This document shows positions 24,801 to 40,090 of a DNA stretch of 64,000 nucleotides, piece by piece. The first letter of the stretch is position 1. Each line of letters opens with the position of its first letter. Position numbers and translations under genes: made by a program. The notes beneath the pieces were generated by a model. That model was not told the DNA's origin, did no database searches, and was given only the letters and a program-made list of their open reading frames with translations. Origin of the DNA: Struthio camelus (lineage: Eukaryota; Chordata; Aves; Struthioniformes; Struthionidae); NCBI RefSeq assembly GCF_040807025.1, contig NC_090952.1, positions 3,426,001 to 3,490,000 of the forward strand. Direction: 5' to 3'.

Positions 24801-27800
24801 CTGGCTATAGTCCTGTGACTGACATCTGTGAAAAGAACCTTGAGAGTTTCAGTAAAAAAAAGATATCAGGATTTTTCACAAGAGAATGAAGTTTCAGCTA
24901 CTCATCTGCTTGTTTGGCCATATGTCTGCCAGCCCTGCTATGCAGCTATTGAATCTCTTGATCATGTCATCTAGACTGAACAGAAGAGCAGAAATCATGG
25001 AGACAGGCAGTTCCTACAAGTCTCGTGAAAACCAGAGTCTGACAGAAGGAAGAAACACCAACAGACTCCTTCAAATGAGGCTGCAGCATGAGCCGAGCAG
25101 CCCTCTGCCCTGTTTGCCCTGTGTTGGGCCAGCTGGCACAAAGAAACTGCAAGAGTGGGCTGTCTGTTACCCAGGGTTCAAAAATAAATGTGGTCTGTTT
25201 TCTCTAATTGCCCTCAGGGCAGATTTATATGTTTCTCTATCCATCCAGAGAGCTGACATCCTCTTTTTTCTGTTGTTTCGCGTATGGAAACTGGTATAAA
25301 CCCCTCAGTGGAGGAGCAGGGACTCTAAGGGACACCACCAAGTGCTGCGATACCTGTGATTAAAAACTGGGAGTTGGGCAGCTCTGCTGGTCTGTGCTGC
25401 GGCCTCTGTAAGAGCCAGTCAGTAAATGCCAGAGGGAGACTGGATAACTGCAATGTCAGTGTGGAGAGGGGAGAGCAAAGGATGCAGGCTGGGTCCTTGG
25501 AGCAGAAGGCTGCAAACGTTTGAGGAAGGGGATGGAGTGCCACAGAGCCTGGAGGAGATCTGGATCTCTTCACAGAGGTGCAGAAGTCTGACATTGTGCA
25601 TGTGCGGCCTGGAGCCAAGGCAAGGAAGAATCGCTTCATCCCCCTGTGCCCGTCAAGCCAGCGCGTGTCCTGCCAGCTGGCTCTCCAGGTAGGCAGCCTG
25701 TTGGAGGAGAAGCTCAGAGATGTGAGGTGTCCTCAGCACAGGGGCACTGGAGAAGAAGTGGGCTTTAGTTGCACTAATGTTGCAAGAAAGGCAGTAGGAC
25801 AAGAAGTCAAATGTTAACGGCCTGGGCAGGCGTATTAGCGCTACACAGCTGCTCTGGGAGGTGAATCTAACTAAGCTGTGACCTAAAAGTGTGATATCAT
25901 CCTGCCCTATTCCTGGTATTTGGGAAGGGCTAGAACGGGAGCAACAGTCTTTAACTCATCTCTGCCTATGCACTGTACACCTACCAGCCAGCTCCGTACT
26001 TCCTGGGGATTTCCCCCTCAACTCTGCCTTGTCCAGTGTAGACAAACCCATGGTGATCTTGAAGCACAAGGGACCTATTGCATGTCCCAGGATTAGTTTA
26101 TCTAACCTATTTGCTCTAACCATCACTAGCTGACAGCAGATGGTTAGAGACAGGAAATAACCCAGCAAGTTGGGCTGGGAGAAACTGGGATTCTGTGGGT
26201 CAACCTGGAAAATTAGGTGAGAGAAATCAATTTGTACAACACCACAAAGAAATGAAACAGGCTTTTGGACAATTCCTACCCACAACAATCCGCAGATGTC
26301 CTTTTGGGGTACTGCAAATAGGACCTTGATCTGAGGCAGAACACTGTATTTTCAGATATTTCCACACATTGGAAATGTTCTTTGTATTTGATGTATTCCT
26401 ATACAATGTAAAGTGTGGGTGGTTTGGGTGGAGAAAATTTATGCAGAATGTTTTTAACACAGCATATCCTGGACTTTGAACCACTTCCTCCAGCAGATTT
26501 TGCTCAGCTTGAACTACTTACTCATTGCCTTGGAGCCAAATGCCCGGAGAGCTTCAGAGCTTTCAAAACTCCATTTTACTTTTTTCGGATTTACTTTTTG
26601 TAGAAGAAGAAAAAGAAGATCTCTAACTCTGCCCCAGGTCACAGAGATCCTCCTTGGATGTGCCTGCTTGTCCCTCCACTTCCTTTCTGATGCCCAGAAA
26701 TGTGAACACCACTCTGAGGCTCTTTTGCTGTTGCTCCTTGCAATATGCTAGGTTTGTTAGCGTGATGCCTGCAGCTCATTCATTTTTTGCAGAATGGGAG
26801 CGCTGGCTTACTGTGCTCCCAGGGACATCGAGTGTCTTGTGGTGCAATAAGGCACTGGCATGTTGCATGGTAGAAAATGGTCCTGGAGGCAATGAGAACT
26901 GGCTCACTTGCCCACTGCTGGGGGAGGGAACTGTTGCAGCTGGCTGCCTCAGGTCCTCTTCTCCAGAGACATCCTTGCTGCCTTCTTACCAGTAAGTCAC
27001 CCTAGTATAAGCAGCAACCTTAGTAGTGTGCTTTAATATAGCGCATTAATAACAGCTTTCCCTTGTGAGGAAAAGATACATGGCTAAAGCATCGCTGGTC
27101 TTTATCTTGGATGTTTCAAGCAACTCAGTGTGGCTGGACTTTCAGGTCCTTCCACAGTCCAAAGTACACCTCTGCAGGGAGCAGCACTCAGAGCTCCTGT
27201 TTCTAATTTCTCTCTTTCCCCCCTCCTCCCCCCCCTTTATTTCTGTGACTCTGCCCCCAGCACAGCTCACCTCTGGGCAGCAGGAAGTGGATTGTCATAG
27301 GTCCTGGCACACTCTTTCCGACAGCAGGTTTCCCAGCTGCTCTGTCTCTCCTGCTTGCAGGTACTCAGCTTACTTTGGAAAATGATTTCCCTGTGGTTGT
27401 TTGCTAAGGGCTCGCGAAGCTTACACGTTCACATAGCAAACGAGGGTTGGGCTAGGAGGTTTATTAGGCAGGAGGTGGGAGCTGCAGGCTGTGAAATGAG
27501 TGCCCTACAACTACAGAGCACTCAGGAAAACTTCCTGGATGACTGTTTCCTTGTCATTCTGATGGGACAAACATCTACAGAAGAGCAGTAGGGTTTTGCA
27601 GAGGGACTGAGGCTCAGGTTGCACAGAGCTGATGTCATTAAACACCAAAAATCATCTGTGACCAGGAGGAGGGGTGCCTTTTTTGTGGCCGTTTCTTTGC
27701 CTCTGTTAACAGCTTCTCTCCCTAAATGGTGCAAACAATAACAGGGCGTATTCGGGGCCATGCCGCATGTCAGCTATGGCTTGGTGGCGGTGGGGTCCTG

Positions 27801-28544
27801 CTCCAAGCAAGTGCCTCTGTTTGCAAGGAAGAGGTGAATGTTTTGCCCTGGTGAAACTGTGCCTGCTTTTACACTGATCTCACTCTTGTGCCAGCAGAGC
27901 TTTGAAATCTCTCTTTGTCAGCCATTTCCCATGCACTCTTGCATCAGAGCAATGCCAGAGGCTAAGAACCCAAATGTGAGAGAACACTAGGCAATGCACT
28001 GTAAATCCAGGCTAGTGAGTGCCACATACCCTGGTGCTGGATACAAGCTCCATGAATCGCTGGCATCAGCCTCACCATCTTGTTATTGAGAGATAGAAGT
28101 CTGAAGGTGAGTGGCAAGGGCAAAAAGGGGTCGGTTCTGAGGGGTATGTTTTCTGATTGGTGTGACTTTATGCTGGATTAAGAGGTTTACTTTCCCTCTG
28201 GTTATTCTCCCTGAGAGGCAGCAGGACTTTTGTGTGTCTCTTACATGGGAGTGTCGTTGGAGAACTTGTTGAGGGTCTCAGAATAGTGATACGTCATTTA
28301 CCCCAGAACGTGGGTCTTTTTAACAGAGAAATAAATATATGTAAGTACAGAGCAGTTAGTGATTTCAAGAAAACTTGACTCCATTTGTGAGGGGCTTGTC
28401 ACAGCCTTCCTGGTTAGAGGCCCACAGTTTCCAGAGTCTGGTTTTCTAAAGGTAAAATAAACCAAAACAAAAATAAAATGAAGACTTCTCAGTCTACCAG
28501 CAAACTAACCGGGCCGCCAGGGCCATATCCATTTCCTTTTCACA
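21870..28544. other. Intergenic region between the EXOC1-like gene and GLOD5
   Basis: I could not find a clear AATAAA for the EXOC1-like transcript here. Many short open frames occur on both strands, but none shows a recognisable family. One stretch near 25576-25688 reads through in one frame between an AG and a GTAGGC donor, but I cannot tie it to any protein. Confidence 0.5.
23100..23650. repeat. Possible dispersed repeat (LTR- or SINE-like), unclassified
   Basis: The stretch is rich in recurring words such as CCAAGTCCAAGATCA, AGGTCTGAAGTCCAGG and CAGGTCAGGGTGCAGATCA. It reads like an old interspersed repeat rather than unique DNA. No terminal repeats or target duplications could be fixed by eye. 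Confidence 0.25.
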
Positions 28545-28617
28545 GCCTGATGCAAAGGAGCTCCCAGACTCTGAAGAGCGAGAGGAGGGCCTGCTGCCGC
28601 TGAATGAAGTAATCTGA
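28545..28617 (+). other. Candidate terminal coding exon of an unidentified gene
   Basis: After a CTTTTCACAG acceptor-like sequence, the frame reads about 23 residues, acidic and ending LLPLNEVI before TGA. It contains an acidic dileucine-like motif (EREEGLL) of the kind used in endosomal sorting tails. A candidate AATAAA follows at 29086-29091. No upstream exons could be joined to it, so it may be chance. Confidence 0.2.
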
Positions 28618-29954
28618 ACCTATTGTAAATGTGTGTTGATGGGTGCATAAATGATCCTGATCCGGTGTTGATGGGGCCTAGGAGCTTTAATGTTGTTGAT
28701 GTGTGGACTTTTTCCTGCAGATTCAGTGCCGTGAGAGCTGGCAGCACCCTGGGGATTAAGAAGCCTGTCCCCAGGGCTGGTCCTTCTTCCAGCAGCAGGT
28801 CCTGGCACAGCAGTCCCCCAGCCCAGCTCCTAGTGCTGCCTACAGCAGCAGCAGGCATCTCTGACAGCCCACTGGGGCAGTGAGCACTGGAGAAAAGGGC
28901 TCCTCTCTGCTGCGTCTCAGCATTTTATGTTTTCCATGTGCTGGGACCAATCCTGTAGCAAGGCCAGGAGAGTTGTCCCTCTATGGCGGCTCTGCTGCCT
29001 CCCTCCCTCTCTCCCAAGCAAATCTGCCCACCAATCCCTGCCCTCCTGCTAATGTTGTGTTTGCCCCCAAAAGGGAAAGACAGGGAATAAAAGAATGAGT
29101 CATCTGGGGGATTTTTCATCCTCCCTCTCCCTGCATCCCCAGTGAAGCTGAGATATTACAGTTACACCATTAAAATATTTGCAGCACTCTTAATTTTCCT
29201 AAAACTGACTGTGCCTGGGCCTGAGAACTGACAAAACAAATCTGAAAAATCAGCTCTGTCTTGCAGCATCCTCAGGCTGTTCTCACACTGCTGTTGCCCT
29301 GCCCCCTGCCCCGAGTTACCACATCACGGTCCCAGAGCCAGAACCCTTGGTCGTTCGCCCCATGCAGAGCTTGGGCTCAGTCCCACAGTACAGTCACATC
29401 AGAGACAAGATTCCTGTCGTCTTGATCAGGGTCATAGTCCTTATCTTACCATCTATATTTTACAGCTATGTTATATCGGCGCAAGCAGGGATTCTGTTCC
29501 CTGTCTGTAAGATCAAGATGCAGCCCTTTTCCAAGGGGATGCCAAACTGCTGCTTCAGCCCTGATGCCCTCTTCTGGCCCTTCACTTGGAGATGAAGGAG
29601 GATAGGAGGAGGCCAAAGACGGCTGGAGGGATGAGTCAGATACACTGTCCATCCTTAGTGCACATAGATTTTTATTCTTTGCGAGCTCTGTATCTCAGCA
29701 ACATCAGATCTCGGCCCAGTGACCCAGCTGGTCCTCCAGGGCCTGCCCTAGCCCCTGGGCTGTAGCATGCTCAGGTCCCACCAGAGCTGAGCTGGGGTCT
29801 GAGGCTCTTTCAGGGAGGAGAATTTATTGATTCTGTACTTGTGCCACCTGCAGGCCAGAGGAAAATCCATTTGATCTCCATTCACAGTTCAGTTCACAGC
29901 TGCCTGGACTGGCTTCCTAAAGGGCTGGTAGCTCTTAAATTTCATCTTCTGTAG

Positions 29955-32485
<2,531 letters not shown>

Positions 32486-32608
32486 CCACAGACTACACTT
32501 TGCCTGAGTTCCAGCAGGAGACAGGACACAGAGGCCAGGATTTTAATGGCCAGTTTACGTTCTACATTGCAAACCTAGAACAAGATTCAGCTTTCATACC
32601 CACAGAGC

Positions 32609-32614
32609 AATAAA
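32609..32614 (+). terminator. Polyadenylation signal of GLOD5
   Basis: An AATAAA lies about 125 bases after the GLOD5 stop codon. That would give a very short 3' UTR and is the first consensus signal downstream. Confidence 0.65.
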
Positions 32615-35600
32615 AAGTAGATCTGCATGAACTTTTGAGAGCTATCCCTCAATCCTGCTTTTATAAATCTCCACTGATGGAGACTTCATGACCGTCCTGG
32701 AAGATCTGTCCTGCTGCCACACATTTTCCTAATGTCTGACGCCTCTTTTGCTGCATTTGAAGCCTATGATTTCTGCCCTGTTCACCATGAACACAAGGAA
32801 CTTGTCATTCCTTTTCTCTTAATAGCCACTTTTTTGCACGCTTGAAGATTTCTGCATCTCCCTTTTTCTCTGCCTGCTTAGCATGACCCAGCCTAACTGG
32901 CACTGCTGGCTCTAACACTAAGTCACTGATTTAAATCCAGCTGTGGCTATTGAAAGCCACCTCCTGTCTGGGATTGGGGAACTGGACCTCAGCATTTGAC
33001 ACACACAGCACTCGTGAGGCTCTGTGCCTCATATTCAGCACTGCATAAATACTTGAATAGTTATGGTGCATCTGTCACCCAGGCATGGGGCAAAGTAGAG
33101 ACACAGTGGCTGTATGCCTGGAAGTCAGGGAGTTCACCTAGATTCTTTCAGGGAGGAGGGGGAAATAGGGTGCCAAAAAGGCCCTGGCATCAGGCATGAA
33201 ACCTCCACTTTGGCTCCCCCCTGACAGCCCTTTGTTGCCCAGTCACATTCACTTGTTTTACTGGTGCAGTAACAGGGCTTGCCTCTGGCCCTGAGGCCCC
33301 TGCATCAGCTGCATCTGTCTGGCCTGTGCATTGCAGGTACCAAGGGAAAGGTGCAACCTTGTACTGCAGCTGGGAAGCGTTTGCTCCTCCTTTCTTTCCC
33401 CATGGATGACACATTCCCATGGGCTGTGGGTCTTGGTCATTCCTTCTCAAAGGAGCAGCCTCCCTGCAAACCCTGGATCCCCGTGGCAACGTGTTTGGTC
33501 CTGGGAGAACCTCTGGGCCAAGGAGAGGAAGGCCGATGCTCTTGCCTCGGGTCCAGAATAGCTCCAGTGCTTGAAGAAGTGTTAACATGGAGCTACCTGC
33601 GCAGCACGTGGGAGGCATGGCACATCTGCTGAGAGGAGGAAGGTGTGTTGGCAGAGCTGGGCTGGGGGTGGGAGGGCGTATCACAGCAGAGCGCGCTGTA
33701 CCTCTGACTGACTGCACACAGTTACTCAGGGGATTGCCAAGTCCTGAGTTTCCTCCTTTCTTTAATACTCCAATTATTAAAAAAAAAAAAAAAAAGAAGA
33801 AGAAAGAGTGACCTGGGTCTTTTTCAAGGAGAGCAGTTCCCCAGCTGGCCACACTGGGGTAGCAATGTTATCATCAAAGAAACCGTGCTAGAAGGTAGAG
33901 AGAACTCTTCTGACCTCTACAGTTACAATTTTATCTCTAAAAAGGAAATAATCAGTGAACTGTACTCCCTCCCCACCCCGATGATATTTCCTGGGAAAGC
34001 TAGAATTCTTCACAGTGAAAAAAAAAGCAAATCCTTAATAAATTCAGTGCTGCAGCTTTCCAGTCAGTGCTGGTAGTAGGGATGAAACTGTTTTCAGTTT
34101 GGGTTGAGCCATTCATGGAAACTAATGACAAGAACTGTCTTGGGAGACAAGCCAGAGGCAGCTCACAATCTCTACCTTGTAAATGTGGTGTGAGTCCATT
34201 AAATTCTTGTAGGACTGCAGACACGTCTGCAGGGCTTAGTGCAGATTGCAGGGCATAATGTTGCAGCATTTTAGCAATGTTGTAGCAAAGCTCTGTGTAA
34301 GGACCTTATAAGAGGGGAGGGTGAGTTTATTTTAGAACAGATTTTGCTTATCCACAATTACATTCTTTCACACCCAAACATCAAGTTGTGTGAGTCCAAG
34401 GAGTCTGTCCACCCATCAGGCACCAGAGTGCATGTATCCAGGTGGTCTGTGCAAGATTCCTTGCAATGACAGAGAGGACAAGGGATGCCAGTTATCAAGG
34501 CCTACTCATATCCCCTGGGTTCCTCATAGGATGGTGAACATGCGCTGGGCTTGGACATGCCCTTTTGTCTCATGTAGAAGATGGAGATCAGGGTCTCCAT
34601 CCTGTCTCAGCTGTGAATGAGTAAAATTCACTCGATGTCCCTTGCCACCTAACCTGGGTGTCCAGAGAAGCTGCAGGTAGGTATATTCTGGGATTGTTGA
34701 AGAACTCCTTCTCCAGGTGTGTTCAGCACCTGCACTTCACGGAGCCCTTCTTCCTTCTAATGCTTTCACATGCAGCAATTTGCACTCATTCAGCATTCAG
34801 ATCAGCCTTAACATTTCTATTGCTTTTGCAAGAAGATCAGAGCACGATGCATTGATACTGTGAGCATTAGACCCTTCTTAGTAGGTATTCCAACAGGGTC
34901 AGAGCTGTCTTGGATTCCTCTGCCTAGCTCTGCATATCAAGCCTGGATATACATGCGAGAGATCTTGTCTGCAAGCCCTAACTTGACCTTCCCAAAGGCA
35001 TAAGCAGGATGGAGTCATGAGCAAGATTAGCGCTAGTGTTTGGCATTCTTGCTTTGTATGCCTATGGGTGAAAGTTGAAAGTCAGTCCTGCAACTACTAG
35101 TCCCAGCACTGAAAGAAACCAACAGGCCATTTCATGAAAAATGAAAATGCAGAAAGAGCCATGCAGGCCAGCAGTGACACCAGAGAGGTCCATGCACAGG
35201 CTACTCATATCCAGGTAGTGAGGAGTACTAGCTTTCTTACTTGGTCACTTTTCTGGGATAAAATAGATGGATATCACCTGTAGTGGTTCCTCCACACGGT
35301 GTTCGATTAGCTCCGATTTCCCCCTCCTCTGGTGTCTAGTACCATATAGCTTTTCCCACCACACACGTGCCCTTATAGGGCTGGGCCATGGAGACCTTCC
35401 CTTGGGAAGGTACACTCTCCAGGAGCTGAACGCAGAGGAGCCCAGTGTTTTGTGTCGCCACCTTACTTGCAAAATAATTCATTTTGAATATTTTGAGACA
35501 GCAGTGTGAGCATCAGACAGGACCATCGAGGTCATGAAGTCCACTAAAGTCTTCCTAAACTAAAAAAAAAATTAGTTTTCCTAAATTTATTTCTTGATTA

Positions 35601-35974
35601 ATTAAAGGGACCTAATTTTTGGAAATCGTTTTGAGTTAAATAGGCCTGAATTTTACCCATCAGACCTATTGCATGTGGGTGCTCCAAATAGGGTGCAAGA
35701 ATCGCATAGAGAAAACAAACGATTCAGTCCCCTAACACCACAGGGAACAGTCCATTCAATGGGTGAATGAACTTCCATAATGACCTGGGAAGAAGCAGCA
35801 GAAGAAATAAGAGAGAAGAGCGCAGCTGTGCGTTTGAAATAACTGCCTTCCCACCACCCTGGCTGCTGTATGATACAAGGGAGAGTCACAAAGATGGAGG
35901 TGGAGAGGGGGAGCTTAGGTCACACACTGAGGTGTGCAGTCCCACACAGCCGCAGGGCTTGGAGGACAGACCCT

Positions 35975-36200
35975 GGGGAGGGGGGCGCTCCTGGAGCCCT
36001 CTGGGCCCCCCGTTTGACGGCCGCTGTCCAGGGTGCTGAAGGTCCGAGTGCGTGGGGAGCCCCTGGGGACGGGAGCGCTCCCAGAGGCCGTGGGCCTGGG
36101 AGCCGATCTTGTGCTCTCCAGGGTGCTGAAGGCCCTAGCCGCGGGCGGGTCGGCGCCGTGTCCGCAGGGACAGAAGGGAGGGCGCTGCCCGTGGGAGAAG
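35975..36200. repeat. GC- and CpG-rich block with a roughly 90-base repeated unit
   Basis: The word CCAGGGTGCTGAAGG occurs at 36028-36042 and again at 36118-36132, a spacing of 90 bases. The flanking segments are also alike (GCGCTC, GGGCC, GGAGCC). The block is far richer in G+C and CpG than its surroundings. It could be a decayed minisatellite or a small CpG island. No gene start is evident beside it. Confidence 0.55.
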
Positions 36201-36282
36201 GCTGATCACAGCCTCCTGCTCCTACCAGCCCGGCCCAGGCTCCCCGGCCTGGGCAGACTCTGGCTCCTCCTGGAATTCTCTT

Positions 36283-36327
36283 CTGGCCAGGGCTTCTCCC
36301 TGGCCAGGGCTTCTCCCTGGCTTCTCC
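36283..36327. repeat. 17-base tandem repeat, two and a half copies
   Basis: The unit CTGGCCAGGGCTTCTCC occurs twice back to back, followed by a partial copy. It lies just downstream of the GC-rich block. Confidence 0.9.
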
Positions 36328-39300
36328 AGCAGAGCCCTGTTCGTTTCTGGACTGGGACTGCAGTTACTGATTAATTGCTAACACACATCCTGCCTAGTTC
36401 TGCACTAAATGTTCTTTCATTCAGTGAACTTGCTACCATAAACATTTTCTTGAAGAAAGGTTTCCCTTTCTTAATTTTATTTTAAGTGTCATTTATCTTG
36501 GAACAGCAGCAGAGAAAAGGACAAGGGCTCTTTTCTTATTCAGCCTGAGAGAAGTTAAGGACTTGGTGGCACCACATTAATGACTGAATTACCCTCAGTG
36601 TCGCACAAGGCGGCCTGTGGTTTTCACAGGCCATTTTTTTTCCTTCACTCTCAGAAGGTCTCACTTCACTTGCCAAGTGTTTGGCCCTCCTATTTTGCTA
36701 GGGACATTGAACATTCACTATTTGAAGCTAGAAATAACAGGTGAGACCTTTTTTCTGGGCTGGGAGACTGAAGACAGTGTCAAGGTCCCAGATTTTTAGA
36801 GAAAAATATCATGAACGGAAAACTGTCATGTATACTTTAAGCTCCTGGGTGCTTGGGGAAAGCCACTTATTGCTTCAACTGATGAAGGGAAAATGAAAGT
36901 TGTACACCCCTAGCCTTCCTGTGCCTTCTGTCACTTATTTTACACATTGTATGCTGAAAGGTGTCAGGATCACATTTGATGGGTGAGCCAAGACAACAGG
37001 CTGAGAGAGAGGGACTAGTTTGCTATTGTGATCTTGGCAGCAACATCAGATCATCAGGCCCTTGTTTTGAACAACACATGTCACTCTCAGAATGGAGACT
37101 AATGACAATGAATGTCAAACACTACAAGCTGGCAGCAGCTTGCTCCCTTTTTGAGGGGAGATGGTGCCTAGGAGAGCAACACTCAGTGAAATCTATGAAG
37201 TCTGTTTTCTTGTAGCTCTCCCCTGAGGCTTATCTGGCATCAAATAACCATAAGAAGCACACAGTGCACTTTTTTTCTCAGTGGGCCATGAATCTGGGCT
37301 TATCTTATCCATTTGCTACTTAATTTTCCCCAAATATACAAGAAATTTAGTATCTTTCAAACTTCTATCTCTCCTGCTGAGAAGACATTAATCACACAGA
37401 AAAGACATGCACAACAGTCTATACTTGCCTAGTATCATGGACACACTGAAAACAGCTTTAGGCTGAGGTGCGTAGTCCTTTAGCCATGAATGAGGAATGA
37501 GGTCAGCCCAGGCTATGTGATTTACCCAAGAATCTAAGCACATACTCAGGCAATTTGGTTGGGCTGCGTTCTCAGTCTCTCCACTCTGAATCTGAACTAG
37601 TCAGTGTGATGCTCCCTTGGGCACAGCAAGCTATACTATAGAGCCAGGATTTACCCTTAGCTTTCACTGATACCAACACACATAGGGCCCTGTTCATAGA
37701 CTATGCTACAATCAATCAGACCCATCTACCAGCTATGTATTATCTACATCCCCTGCCATCCTTCTCACTAACTTAAGGCTGATTCCCCTAGTCACTGTAT
37801 ATTTGATGTGGTCTATAACTCAGTGTATGAGGGACTTCCAAAGACTTTCAAAGATAATACTTATTTGATGGAGTAAATATGTAGCTGGGGTGGGTTTGAC
37901 CATGCATATATTTTCCTCCTTGTGTCCTAGACTAGTAAGCATAACATTCTCCCTTTTCCAAAGAATGACTTTGTAGCAGGTGCTGTTAAAGACCTTGGCA
38001 CAAACTGGCACTGTTAGGAGGCACACAGGGTGTATCAGGTTTGGAAGGGTTTCTGGATCTCAGGCACAAAATGTAGCCTGAAACCTAATGGGAGAATTCT
38101 CTTCTTTCTGCTCTAGCATCAACAGATAAAAGGTTTTTGCTCTTTCCTCACCTGTTTATCTTCATTGTTACATGGCCTTAGCATGTCATGGTGCAGAAAG
38201 CATGGAAATGAGAACATTGGCATGAATTTCAGGATGCTGAAACTGCTGATAATCTTCCAAGATACGTTGTTCCCTCCACTGAAGTCCATGTCAGTTCTGG
38301 CACATATATTGATCCCCTTGGATAAATGGTAAGTTAACGGCTGACTCGGAAGGCACTGGCCCTGTGGGCTTCCAGCTCACTGAGCTGTAAAACATGTAAT
38401 AACCTTCTTGGTGATTCTACACCTGACAAAGAACTAAATGAAAATGGAAGCTTGCCATGGAAAGTTAACAAGTATTTAAAATCTATTGATTAATGGGAAG
38501 CACTGAGTAACTTGTCATTCTTTGTTGAGAAACTATTTAACCACAGTTAGGCTTCGCTGCCTAATAGCTAGTTGTTCTCACCAGTAAAATCATCCCGCAG
38601 CGGCTCAGTGCAAATATATGATTCTGGAGAAATCCCTGGCCACAGGTGCACAGGTGCTTCTGTTTGGATTAAAGCCGCAAAACTAGTGGTCTACATAGTG
38701 TAGCATTGAAACTTTATGCAGAAATGAATTTATTTCATTTGTTTATTCAGAAAGTTTCAGTGTAATTATATTAGACATTATGACAGGGTGGATTAACAGG
38801 TGAGCAAATATTTTTGCTCTGGCTAGGAAGTTCTTTGCACAGACCACTACCAGCAAGCTAAAAAGGAACTGCCAACATTCCTTCTTGCCTGTTTAGTTCC
38901 ATCTTGGTCCCCCCAAAAGAAGGCTTCCCTGGATTTCTCTAGAAGTTCTATACCTATATCAAAATCACATGGGAAATAGAGCCTTTGGATCAGCTATCAC
39001 AGGTATTTGTTTATCATGCAGAGGAACGTTGCATAGTTCTCCATTTTGCTGTTCAGAGACGACTCAGGGAAAGAAAGCTTTTCGGTGCAAAGACGGTCAC
39101 TTAGGAGCCCAGGTACTGATTTCATCCCAGATAGGTAGAAGAGTTAAGGGCTACATTTCATTAAGCTTTCCCTCCTGTGAGGGGAACGTCCCAATGTGAG
39201 TCACAGCATTTATGTGCCCAAATCACCATCCAGAGGGCCCATCTCTTCACTGACAATAGACACTACCTCTGGCCAGCCAGCTCTAAATAGGTGCCTGGGC

Positions 39301-40090
39301 TACCTGCCCAAAGCCAGGAGAGATGATATGTCGCAACCCTAGGACTGGCAGGGATGATCTTGCAGATGGTGTATGATGTAGGTGTATAACTAATGTTGGA
39401 TCCCTCACAACAGCCTCTCATTCAGAAAACACATATGGGTTCCAAGGGTCCTTGAACCATCCACTGTACACAGAGAGGTGACAAACCTTCCCAAATGCTA
39501 GGACAAATGGGGAGTTTTACTGAAAGGAAAAAAAAAAAAAAGAAAAAGAAAAATCCTTCCATGCTTGAGAGTTTCGCAGACAGGGTTGTTTACAGCAACT
39601 CAGATTTTTTTTCATCTGGTCAGCACAACTAACTAAATGTGATCTAAACAGTGCCCAGAACAGCATTAGGAAAAGCATATAGTTTTGTGGTTGAACTTTC
39701 TCTTCTTTCCAGACTTTGAGTTTAGGTATTCTCTACAGAAATACATTTCAATGCAACTGTAAAAATATCTAGACCCTCCCTTGTGAGGGACTGGTTTCCA
39801 GATGATACCCCAGAATTCTCACAGATTTCCATGGGATTTTTTTTGTTTTTGTGATGGCCTTTCAGCTACTCAGATAGTGCCAACCGTGAGCTGAAAGTTA
39901 ATCTTTGTACTAAGTACTCACACAGGCACACCTCCTGCCTCATAGGCTCCTTAAGTATTAAAGCATCTACTTTGACTTCAAGGGGTAGAAACTTTTCTGC
40001 CATTGGAAATGAATAGTAAAGCACCAGTGAAGAAAGGAAACAGATTTTCACTCAGGTATGTCCCTTATCCAAAACCCACTTTCCCTACTC

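Larger units (their letters stand above)
32620..40090. other. Intergenic region between GLOD5 and the ACOD1-like gene
   Basis: No supported gene is present. The longest frame, on the minus strand around 33190-33852, runs through a poly-A/T tract at about 33779-33795 and is an artefact of composition. The region holds the GC-rich block near 36 kb and a poly-A-rich run near 39527-39552. GLOD5 (plus) and the ACOD1-like gene (minus) converge on it. Confidence 0.6.

Noticed and set aside
24886-25299. 137-codon plus-strand frame starting with a hydrophobic segment
   Set aside because: It has an ATG and a signal-like start, but the rest resembles no known protein and no splice-linked exons were found.
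25576-25688. Exon-like stretch ending in CAG|GTAGGC
   Set aside because: It is open in one frame and flanked by splice-like words, but it joins to no other exon and its translation is unfamiliar.
33190-33852. Longest minus-strand open frame in the intergenic region (220 codons)
   Set aside because: It contains a run of Phe from a poly-A/T tract, has no family motif, and overlaps open frames on the other strand. It looks like a composition artefact.
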